Shown here: positions 33,420 through 42,012 of the stretch, one piece after another
How positions within the stretch are numbered: position 1 is the first letter of the stretch
Layout of the letters: every line of letters begins with the position of its first letter
DNA from: Paralithodes platypus
Taxonomy: Eukaryota; Arthropoda; Malacostraca; Decapoda; Lithodidae
Reading direction: 5' to 3'
Length of the DNA stretch: 64,000 bases
Assembly (NCBI GenBank): GCA_032716605.1
Contig: CM064571.1
Coordinates: forward strand, 15,800,321 to 15,864,320
Translations under genes and position numbers: made by a program
Notes under the pieces: generated by a model
Told to the model about the DNA's origin: nothing
Database searches by the model: none
What the model saw: only the letters and a program-made list of their open reading frames with translations

Positions 33420-33513
33420 ATAGATAGATAGAATATTAAATATAAATCACTGATCAGTCTTTCACTTGCCAGCCTGGTCAGAATAAATATTACATTGGCA
33501 TCATTTAATTGTA

Positions 33514-33781
33514 AGGGTTTTTGTTGTTGTTGTAGTTCCCCAGATTGTCTGGCTGAGCAGTCCCGAGTCCAGTTGACTGAAGCCGCACCAGATGCACGGG
33601 CCCTCGAAGGGGCCAGGGTGAGATGAGATCTAGCTCTGAAAGGGCTGTGGGGGAGGAAATCATCAGTCCACGGGCTTGCACCCCCCGGGCCAATGCCCCC
33701 ACCGTCTGCAGCTCCCCATGCAGTGCCACCCAATCGGGCGATCTCGCCAGCACCTAGAAGGAAAAGAGAGACAGAAACGGC
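33514..33781 (-). mobile_element. S/L-related retroelement tail fragment
   Basis: Minus-strand sequence ends GGACTGCTCAGCCAGACAAT and CTGGGGAACTACAACAAC, a diverged version of the S and L 3' end, with a different upstream body. It is cut by the Harbinger insertion at 33785. The remainder may continue after 50788. I cannot define its family. Confidence 0.5.
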
Positions 33782-34286
33782 TAAAGGGGCTTTCCCACAT
33801 GCCCGATTTTCGTTCGGCGAATGCCTCCCGACTGATTTTCCACACGGCTAGGACCGATTGGCGTGTTATGAACGTTAATTAACGACAACATGCAACCTAC
33901 CGCCTAGCAATCCTCCACATGTCTTGCAATATTCAGCGACCTGCCGCCGACATCGACTGCAACATAAGCGACCTGTCGCCGATATAATCTGCAACATTGA
34001 CAGACAACCTCCGACACCTCTCAAATTTGAATTTCAGCTACTCCGACCAAGGACGATTATATGCAACCATTCAACGATATATCTGCAAGTTGTTGCAGAC
34101 ACTGTTGGCGAAAAGTCGGCGATATTGCGGACATTAAACGACAATAATCTGATGATATAAATAGGTGTTCTATTTTAAGCACGTCATTAGATCCCATCCT
34201 TCTTTGCTTCTTTGCCTCCTGGAAGCTCACACACCATTTTCACCTCAAAATTTATATTAGCACATACTTGGCATACAGTCTCTGCA

Positions 34287-35280
34287 ATGCCGAGACAGAA
34301 AAGAGATCAGTTGAAATTACTGCGATTGCAGATTGAGCTCATGAGGCAGCGGTTTCTTCTGTTGGGGGTCTTATATGAGGAGCAAGTTGAGGAGGAGAGG
34401 GAGAAGAGAAAAAAGAAGAAGAAGCGATCAGTATGGACGAAGGAATGGCTGCTATACCGGGAAAAATGTGGTGTTTACGAGGACCTAATGAAGACAATGG
34501 AAGCACAGGACCCAGTGAGTTTCAGAAACTTTATAAGCTTGGAGCCGGCCATTTTCAAAGAACTCCTTGATAAAGTTGGAACTTTGATAAGAAAAAAGGA
34601 CACATATTGTAGGAAAGCCCATCCACCAGGATTACGCTTGGCTGTCACGATGCGATACCTTGCAACCAGAAACGGGACACAGCTACAAAAGTCTTGCACT
34701 GTTCCTTTTACTTATATATTTTCTAGATCTCAAGTGACGGCGTCTCTTCCGTGGATTAACCTCCGAATCTGCCAACCTAGAAGGTGGCAGATTGGAAGCC
34801 AAAGCGTCACATTTTTCCCTTGCCCCTCAACGTTCTCTTCATAATTGCTGAGGGGCACAGGGCCCTGGGTGGGGCTTTGGTTTCTGTGGGGGCTCTCGGT
34901 TATGGCCTTGGTCTTGCTCGGGGTCTTGGGGCTGTTCGGCCAGGCAGCCTGGGGAACAGCAACAACAACAACAAAAGTCTTGCTTATGTTTTCAGAATTG
35001 CCAACACTATCTCCAAAATTGTGCCACAAGTATGTGAGGCCATTGTACTGTACAAGTGTTCATGGAGGAGGTGATTGATTGTCCAAGCACACCAGAAGTG
35101 TGGAAGCCAGTGGCTGACTTGCTCGCCAAGAGATGGCAATTCCAACATGCCGTCGGTGTTTGGACGGAAAACATGTGGCAATCAGGCGCCTCCTAAAGGT
35201 GGTTCGCTGTACTACAATGATAAAGGATACGAAGGGGATTATCACCTTGACCCTTTTTATGGTCTTTGGTCACTGTAGAA
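34287..35280 (+). pseudogene. Harbinger transposase remnant, split by S element
   Basis: MPRQKRDQLKLLRLQIELM, WTKEWLLYREKCGVYEDLM, DPVSFRNFISLEP, RKAHPPGLRLAVTMRYLATR, YVFRIANTISKIVPQVCEAI, STPEVWKPVADLLAKRWQF, DGKHVAIRR and PKGGSLYYNDKGY are hallmark HARBI1-type blocks, including the first catalytic aspartate (DGKH). Frameshifts lie near 34680, 35070 and 35160. An S element occupies 34698-34971. The remaining DDE acidic residues are lost after 35280. The protein would cut and join element ends if intact, but this copy is dead. Confidence 0.85.
34698..34983 (+). mobile_element. S element, 5'-truncated copy in Harbinger
   Basis: It begins in the middle of the S consensus (ACTGTTCCTTTTACTTATAT) and ends in (CAA)n. 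CAAAAGTCTTGC flanks it at 34686-34697 and 34972-34983. An internal deletion removes about 100 bp, including the GTTTCCCGGGCGTTTCC region. Confidence 0.88.
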
Positions 35281-35500
35281 ACAGTTAGCAAAAGAAGTTT
35301 CAGACAATCTTGTCATTCTATGCATGAGGGTAAACAAAATAAAGTACAGTATTTCCGATTGTGACTTTCTATATACTGTAATACATATGTGTTTGCTACA
35401 TTCACGCAAAAAATCCTACTAAATGTTTACATTTTTAAAAACTCTCAGCCGGGGTCCAACATCCGACAGTCTGGGACATTGTGTGTGACTAACAGTAGTA

Positions 35501-36836
35501 CAGTAAACCCTCGCTATTTCGGACTAATTGGGGGGACACCCAGTCCGAAATGTCCGATTTTCCAAGATGTCCGAACTCCGGCTGTGTCCGATCTAAAAGA
35601 GGAAAAAAATCCGACCTGAAAGAGGAAAAATTCGACGAATATCGAATAAGGAATAGTGAAACGGGAACAAACTTCACCGGGGGGCCGAGCTGGTCGTTAA
35701 CCGGGAAACGGGAGCAAACTTCATGCAACCATGACAACCGAATAAATGGTGATGGGCTGGTCTATCAGAGTGAGAACTGAGCAATCTCTGCCATACCCAT
35801 AGCTTACTCTGACTGTTCCTTTTACTTATATATTTTCTAGATCTCAAGTGACGGCGTCTCTTCCGTGGATTGACCTCCCAATCTACCAAGATTGGAAGCC
35901 AAAGCGTCACATTTTTCCTTTGCCCCTCAACTTTCTCTTCATAATTGCTGAGGGGCACAGGGCTCTGGGTGGGGCTTTGGTTTCCCGGGCGTTTCCGCTC
36001 CCCGCCATGGAGTGGCTTCGGTCACTCCAGGCTTTATTGTGGTCGGCTGGGAGGGTTCTGTGGGGGCGCTCTGTTATGGCCTTGGCCTTGCTCGGGGCCT
36101 TGGGGCTGTTCGGCCAGGCAGCTTGGGGAACAACAACAACCGAATAAATGCTACCTCGGCATCAACCTAGAAAACGGAGGCTACCCTATTCGTTCCCTAG
36201 ATTTTAATATATTAGTATAATAGCACATACAGTGCTATATAGTAGTTTATGTGGAACAATAAGTAAGGAACAACACTCACCCCTTCATTGAAAACCGGTC
36301 AATTCACTGTCCTCCACCTCACTGTCCTTCTCCACCTCACTCTCCTTGACCACCTCACGCCCCTTCTCCATCTTAAGTGATATCGAGGTCAACTTACGCT
36401 TTGGGAGGCATGATAACCGGGAATATACACGGAGGAGATATGTAACACAACACCAGCTAAATCGTACCGACGCGTCTCGTACAAGCCGGTGACTCAGTTC
36501 AGAGCCTAGCCTCTATACCGGTGCTCCGACGGATCCCCGTTTTGACGGACATTCACCCTTATGTTCCGGGGACGGGAGAGCGTCATCCGACACTTTCGAG
36601 ACTGACGGACACATCTCGGGAACATACGAGATATCAGACGACGTACATTGGACGGTTATGACGGACATTTGCCCTTATTTGTCCGAAAACTGTTAGAATC
36701 TTCCGACACTGTTACCGACTGTCGGAACGATGACGGAAATGTCCGGCAAACGGAAGTACGTATCCGGGAGGCCATTGCCGGTCCGGCAAGTACGGGTTTC
36801 CGACATTTAGAGGTCTGACATAGCGGGGGTTTACTG
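35501..36836 (-). mobile_element. Tigger/pogo element, internally deleted
   Basis: CAGTAAACCCTCGCTAT at 35501 and ATAGCGGGGGTTTACTG ending at 36836 form terminal inverted repeats, with TA on both sides (35499-35500 and 36837-36838). On the minus strand a short frame at about 36409-36285 begins MPPK and, after a one-base correction, reads like the KRKLTSISLK start of Tigger/CENP-B-type transposases. It then fuses directly to an acidic tail (KESEVEKDSEVEDSE). The catalytic domain is absent. An S element is nested at 35749-36136. Confidence 0.75.
35749..36150 (+). mobile_element. S element, 5'-truncated copy in Tigger element
   Basis: The copy starts at GTGATGGGCTGGTCTATCAG and ends GGGGAACAACAAC. 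CAACCGAATAAATG occurs at 35735-35748 and 36137-36150, a 14-bp target duplication. Confidence 0.9.
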
Positions 36837-36904
36837 TACAGACTTAAAGAAATGCAATTCTAAATATATACATATATATATATAGAATTTATAGATATAC
36901 ATTC

Positions 36905-37268
36905 GTCTAGGTATATATATACTGTATATATATATATATATATATATATATGGAGGTAAAATCACAAATACGTGAGATCAAATTATGTAGTAAAACTCGC
37001 TAGGAAAATTGAAACAATGGAACACCAAGCTTTCGTCTATTCTCTCAAGACATCTTCAGGGTAATACAAGAAAACAGGGGGAGTGAGGCTTACATACCCG
37101 TCCTAAATGATCTGTGAGTTGCTAACTAGCATATAAATCATCACAGATGATTTAGGACGGGTATTTAAGCCTCACTCTCCCCCTGTTTTCTTGTATTACC
37201 CTGAAGATGTCTTGAGAGAATAGACAAAAGCTTGGTGTTCCATTGTTTCAATTTTCCTAGCGAGTTTT

Positions 37269-37299
<31 letters not shown>

Positions 37300-37330
37300 A
37301 CAGTATATATATATACCGTATATATATCTA
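36905..37330. mobile_element. Large foldback element flanked by (TA)n
   Basis: Arms of about 131 bp (36987-37117 and 37141-37273) are near-perfect inverted copies around a 23-bp loop. TA-rich flanks extend the symmetry (TATATACTGTATATATA left, its inverse right). Each arm carries a CTGAAGATGTCTTGAGAG block reminiscent of Penelope-like element termini. There is no protein-coding capacity. Confidence 0.8.
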
Positions 37331-37502
37331 TCCACATTTGTAGCCTACATATGAACAACAAGACAATAATTCCTAGTTGCCTTCCCTTGAAAGTCTCGGA
37401 TAATTTTGTCATTTACCTTTAATTTCAAATGCGGTTGATTTGTTTCCATTTCTTGTTTTGTACTGCACAAAAAATTCACACTACTGTACAGTACTGTACG
37501 GC

Positions 37503-37740
37503 CACAGGCCGTAGCTCGGTTGGTAGAGCTCTAGCCTGCTGACCGTGAGGTTGACGGTTCGAGCCTCGGGCCAGACAGTGCGCTATTGGCAGATGTCAGT
37601 GCTGTTGGTGAACGGTGCGGTCTAGCAATCTGTGGCTACTATTCACTGAAGTCCCTGATTCATCAGGGCACACACCCTAGCCCAGCTATTCAGCTGGGAG
37701 TGTATGGTGGTAAAAAATGCATCATCATCATCATCATATA
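37503..37740 (+). mobile_element. tRNA-derived SINE with (ATC)n tail
   Basis: The head GGCCGTAGCTCGGTTGGTAG carries a box A and D-arm (GCTC/GAGC pairing), and GACGGTTCGAGCC is a box B. Acceptor and T stems are not well paired, so this is a SINE head rather than a working tRNA. About 170 bp of unrelated body follows and ends in (ATC)n at 37722-37738. Confidence 0.7.
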
Positions 37741-37756
37741 TAATAGTGCGTGCATA

Positions 37757-38123
37757 ATATTATTATTTTTATTAATCTCACCACCACACCCCCAATGAAA
37801 TTAATTAAAGTATATATGATCCACCGGGATTCGAACCCAGGTTATCACACACATATTTTTGCCACCTTAACCATTACACCACCAGGACGGTTAAAGGTTT
37901 ATGCACACGCCTACGACTTATTATCCATTCTCGAATACTGGATATTAATCTAATCATGTTCATATTCCCAACCGCACTATGGTAGCCTACTGTTTAAGTG
38001 AGAGGAAAGAATATTCATGGGGCACAGATCATATAGACCGGCCTCTCGAAGAAATATCCCTAAACCTACTAATAATATTATTTTTATTAATCTCACCACC
38101 ACACCCCCAATGAAATTAATTAA
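37757..38123 (-). mobile_element. tRNA-derived SINE within a 47-bp direct repeat
   Basis: On the minus strand GTCCTGGTGGTGTAATGGTT (box A) and CTGGGTTCGAATCCCGG (box B) at about 37890-37828 form a tRNA-like head; the fragment at 5830-5965 is related. A 47-bp sequence (TTTTTATTAATCTCACCACC and on) is present at both 37764-37806 and 38080-38122, flanking the unit. Confidence 0.6.
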
Positions 38124-38212
38124 TATATTAGCAATACTCCATTGATTGATGAGGAAAATCATAGTGAAGTTTTACATGCATATACAGTATTATAATTAAT
38201 CCTTCATTTCTG

Positions 38213-38290
38213 TCTTGATGGCCTAGTGCTTAGTGTGTGGAATTTTGGCGTGAGTATCCTAGGTTCGAGTCCTTGGAGTACCATATGTAT
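38213..38290 (+). mobile_element. tRNA-like SINE head or tRNA pseudogene
   Basis: GATGGCCTAGTGCTTAGTG resembles a box A and TAGGTTCGAGTCCTTGG a box B, spaced about as in a tRNA. The stem pairing is poor. It sits just upstream of the E2 LINE. Confidence 0.45.
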
Positions 38291-38359
38291 TCATTACTGT
38301 ACTTTCATTGATTTTATTAGCTTGGTTTATTTGTAAATTAATTGGTGGGTTGGTGAAAA

Positions 38360-38752
38360 GAAATATGAATGTTAAGCCCCCTCCTCTTTATTATGGCCCT
38401 GGAGGCACTGTCTAGAGTTTTTAGAGGCAGACTACCGTTGGAACTGTTTTATGCAGACGATTTAGTTCTAATAGCTGACAATATGCAAGATGCAGAGGCC
38501 AAATTCAGAAGATGGAGAGAGGGCATGGCGAGCAAGGGTTTAATTAAGAGTCAATATTAACAAAACCAAGGTTATGCACTGTAGATTGAGACGAGGCAAT
38601 GTGGTAAAGAGCGGTGCATACCCATGTGAAGTGTGTGGAAAGGGTGTGGGCACTAACTCGATTCGATGTAGCATCTGTCGATGTTGGGTGCACCATGGGA
38701 GTAAGCGCTGTAATAGAATAAAAGGACCCCTGCCGAAGGGCAAGTCAGAAAT
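38360..38752 (+). pseudogene. LINE E2, left part
   Basis: The frame starts at the RT block LSPLLFIMALEALSRVFRG, then FYADDLVLIADN, FRRWREGMASKGL and the cysteine-rich insert (YPCEVCGKGVG, CSICRCWVHHG). It is cut inside the zinc-binding insert at 38752 by the DIRS element and resumes at 46477. A small TTAA insertion at about 38540 shifts the frame. Confidence 0.85.
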
Positions 38753-38793
38753 TATAAGAGTTTGATTCCCGAAGGGAAGTAAACAAAACCTAA

Positions 38794-39095
38794 TATTTAG
38801 TAGGGCCCCGTAATCATTGACGACTTCGCCTATTAATATTAATAGTCTCCATTCAACATCCTGTGCCAGCAATTTGAATAACCCGCGCGGAAGATCATGG
38901 AGTACTCATCACAAGTACACGCCTAATTCCCTTATGGGATCGTCATTTTGATTGGGTACCCTACAGAAAAAAACTTCGTAAAAAATAAAAAATAAAAAGA
39001 TAAATTAATATGTTATTATATGACTAGCCATATACGTGGATTTCTCATGTTTTGCTTCCCCGATACCAGCCCCCTAGCGGCCATCCTCGTTCTTC
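38794..39095 (+). repeat. DIRS left inverted terminal repeat
   Basis: It pairs with 46173-46476 through GACTTCGCC, GTGCCAGCAATTTGAATAAC-type, GATCATGGAGTACTCATCAC and GGATTTCTCATGTTTTGCTT blocks. About 41 bp outside it (38753-38793) have no partner in the right repeat but match the internal complementary region. Confidence 0.88.
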
Positions 39096-39161
39096 ACTGA
39101 TATACCAAGAAAAAACTATGGAAATCAACGAATGGGAAGTGGGATGGTTGGGAGGGCCCGA

Positions 39162-39268
39162 GTCGTCAATGATTACGGGGCCCTACTAAATATTAGGTTT
39201 TCTTTACTTCCCTTCGGGAATCAAACCTATAATTTAATAGGGCCCCTCCATCATTGACGACTTCGCCT
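39162..39268 (+). repeat. DIRS internal complementary region
   Basis: The first part is complementary to the left end (CTACTAAATATTAGGTTTTC, CCCTTCGGGAATCAAAC). The second is complementary to the right terminus (AATTTAATAGGGC, ATCATTGACGACTTCGCC). In DIRS elements this region is thought to template end completion and circle formation. Confidence 0.85.
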
Positions 39269-39589
39269 GAATATCAAGACTGGAGGCGGGACATTCGTAA
39301 AATATCCTAACCTTAGGGAAGAAAATCCGAATAACATTTTTCTTAAGATTTTTATTGTATGCAATACAAAATATAAAAAATATATAAAAGATTTGCTAGC
39401 AGTGCGTGGCATTAAGAAACTGCTTGCTCATGGTAAGGCCATTGCAGGCGACCTTATGCATGAAAGTGTATGACACGTCCGTGTCCTACCGAGCGAGACC
39501 CAGCAGTAGGTACTCGCTTTGATCTTAAAACTAATTGTACAGTAATCTCACTGTGCACTTTGGTAAAAAATATATAGACATAGTTGCAA

Positions 39590-40114
39590 CTATGTGAAAA
39601 CTCTCTTAAAATTAACACGACTAAATACAGGACTGAGAACTCGTCCTATCACAGCTCGTGATATATCACAATCTCCAAGGGTACAGAGGGGATATGGTCT
39701 TATTCCACACAGCCCCCCCCCCCCCAATTGTAGCAATTCCAAAGCTTTATCAAGGGACCAGGCGGGCATGAGCTGGCGAGGAGGAGGACGAAGTTTGAAA
39801 CATGCCCTCATAAAACCTTTCTCCTCCGCCTGCGGCATGGAAAGGCCGGTAAGATCAAGGAAGGGGGTCCTAATGGCTGACAGATGATTCTTTAACGTTA
39901 TAACCGAAAAATGTTTCTGCTCAAACAGATAATCTAAGTACTTGAATACTAGGGCTGACGAAGCAGTTGTCTGCCCCGATTCCACAATCCAGGGTGTAAA
40001 AGTTTTCCAATGTGATTGATATTGTCTCTTGGTAGACGGGGTGTACTGATTCAAGAGCTTTTGAGTGACACTAGGCCCAAATTTATTTAGCCATTTGGCC
40101 GAGAAAATATCCAT
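39590..40114 (-). pseudogene. DIRS tyrosine recombinase, N-terminal part only
   Basis: The frame encodes WLNKFGPSVTQKLLNQYTPS, TKRQYQSHWKTF, LVFKYLDYLFEQKHFSVITL and LKNHLSAIRT, the SAM-like core-binding domain of a DIRS YR. After AWSLDKALELLQL it runs through a G-rich codon tract and ends about 45 residues later. The catalytic R-HxxR-Y half is not found in the remaining 450 bp before the internal complementary region, so the recombinase is truncated. Confidence 0.75.
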
Positions 40115-41836
40115 AAGGCAAAACTGAGAGAGGTCCGAAGGTTCCCAATCGCTTCCAAGTGAAAGGCAGAGACCGGGAGGGACACCGGGGTCCGGCACCA
40201 CTGTTGCAATTGGTGGTACCATACCTGAGCCGGCCAGAGCGGCGCGATCAGCGCTACTCGGCCCCGGTAATCCCTTAGTTTGTGAATGACCTTGCACATT
40301 AACATAGAGTCTGGTGGCGGAAACAGATAGATCGAGGTCCACTTGTTCTAGTCCACCAGCAGTGCATCGGGTCCCCCCGCCGGGGTTACCTCGTGACGGG
40401 TCAGAAAGAGTGGCAGTCTGTGGTTCTGCATTGACGCAAACAAGTCTACTTGTGGATGGGCTGGCTTTGCAATTATCTTGTTGAAGATCGCCTGTTTGAT
40501 TGTCCATTCTACTAAAGTACTCCGCCGGCGAGAGAGAGCGTCTGCCCAGACGTTCGCCACGCCGGGGAGGTAAGTGGCATGCAGATGAATCCCTAGCGAG
40601 TCTGCTAGGGTAAAAATTTGTTCTGAAACTCTCAACAACTCTCGTGACCTCACTGAGCCTTGCTTCTGAATGCAAAAAACTGCAGTTTGATTGTCCATTC
40701 TGAATGCTATTGATTTGTTCTCCAACGTCGTGCCGTGAGTTTGGAGAAAAAACAGGAGAACTAAAAGCTCCTGCTTGTTGATATGTGACTGACTGTTTGC
40801 CCCCCAAATGCCTTGTCCCTGGTGATCTAGACTTGACTGATATCCCCACCCCAGGGACCCCGAGGCGTCCGTGTCTATCCAAACCGTAGGTGGAGGAGAA
40901 ACCCATGACATGACTCAGTAGAGGACTTCGTGCTTTGTCCAGGCCGAGAGCAAGTTGTGGATTAATGGAGGAATTGGCCATAATTCCTTCTCCGGCAAGA
41001 GAGGGAACACTTTGTTGCCTTCCAGGATTAATCGCTTGGTTTTCAGTCGGCCTAGTTTGACAGTTAATTGTATCCAGTTGAGAGAACTGATCAGGGAATC
41101 CCACGTTTTCCTGGTCGTATCCAGACTGTGGAGGAACCGGAACAGTTTCCTTCGAAACCTGTTGCGGTTGTCCGCACTCTGAGTAAGAGTCAGAGCGGCG
41201 GTATCCCAGATCAGCCCTATCCACTGAATTGTCCTTGAGGGGACAAGGCGTGACTTTGCCAAGTTCACCTTGAACCCTAGGGCTTGTACATGAGCTAACA
41301 CTCGGTTGACATGATCCTGACATAATTCTAACGAGTTTGCCACTACTAGCCAATCGTCCAGATACCAAAACACCTGTATGCATTGAACTAATAGGGGTAA
41401 AAGAGCTTGCCTGACAAGCTTGGTGAAAACTCTTGGTGCTAGGTTCAGCCCGAATGGCATCCTTTGAGACATAAGTCTCTTGCCGGATTCTCAAGGCGAG
41501 AAACTTTTGGAACCTCTTGTTTATAGGGACATGCCAATAGGCATCTTTGAGATCGATCGAACACATCCAACCTTGCGGTGGGAGTGCGAGTCTGAGTTGC
41601 TGTATAGTCAGCATCCTGAAGGGTGAATTCTCTATAAATGTGTTCAGTTGCGAGAGATCTAGAACTGGTCGCATTTGCACACTGTCCCTTTTTGGCACTA
41701 AAAAGAAGTATGACGTGAAAACTAGTTGGGAGGCATTGACTGGAATCAGAACTCGTTTGGCAATCATTTCTTGTACTACGGCCTCCTCCTCCTGAGACAC
41801 TGGGGTATACTCCTGCGGCTGACGCAGTCAAGGCCG
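40087..41836 (-). pseudogene. DIRS reverse transcriptase, RNase H and MT region
   Basis: RT motifs are FLVPKRDSVQMRPVLDLSQL, FRMLTIQQLRLAL, SIDLKDAYWHVPI, QRMPFGLNLAPRVF and FWYLDDWLVVANS; YLDDW is typical of DIRS. RNase H follows (VWIDTDASGSLGWG, INKQELLVLLFFLQTHG, FRMDNQTAVFCIQKQG, VANVWADALSRR), then the Dam-methyltransferase-like block (QVDLFASMQNHRLPLF, LIAPLWPAQVWYHQL). A one-base loss near 41470 shifts the RT frame. TGA at 40915-40917 and TAG at about 40348-40350 interrupt the rest. Confidence 0.87.
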
Positions 41837-42012
41837 CCGGAGCCATCGCCAGGTAATTCCTTTGCTCACTACTTTTCTGGCCCAGGTAAACTTGGGCCAG
41901 GCTGAGCGGAATGAACGGAACGACCCCAGGTGCAACCGGGGATCGTCCGTTACGGCAACTTCCCAATCCCGGGTCTTTGAGTTCGACTCCAGGATGTGGG
42001 GAGGATGGGTGG

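Larger units (their letters stand above)
30063..33432 (+). mobile_element. RTE-like LINE, family A copy 3, best preserved
   Basis: Endonuclease (30078-30720), linker, RT and C-terminal region (to 33419) and a (TAGA)n tail. MITE M3 splits it at 30883-31370 without loss. The remaining lesions are few: a TGA at 30720-30722, a small insertion (CTGTA-like) near 31785 that shifts the frame, and a TGA at 32118-32120 where arginine is expected. It runs directly next to the WDR55 exon region and has the same orientation as A1 and A2. Confidence 0.9.

Noticed and set aside
36281..36410. First coding exon of WDR55 on the minus strand (ATG, acidic frame, GTGAGT donor)
   Set aside because: It lies inside an element with Tigger-type terminal repeats and TA duplications, its start reads like a Tigger transposase, and the phases do not join to the 29583-29630 exon without a stop.
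37503..37574. Functional tRNA gene
   Set aside because: Boxes A and B are present but acceptor and T stems pair poorly, and a SINE body with an (ATC)n tail follows.
40115..41459. Middle of the 736-codon minus-strand frame 41800-39590
   Set aside because: Only its two ends match DIRS (RT start and recombinase). The middle is an out-of-frame shadow of the true RT and RNase H frame.
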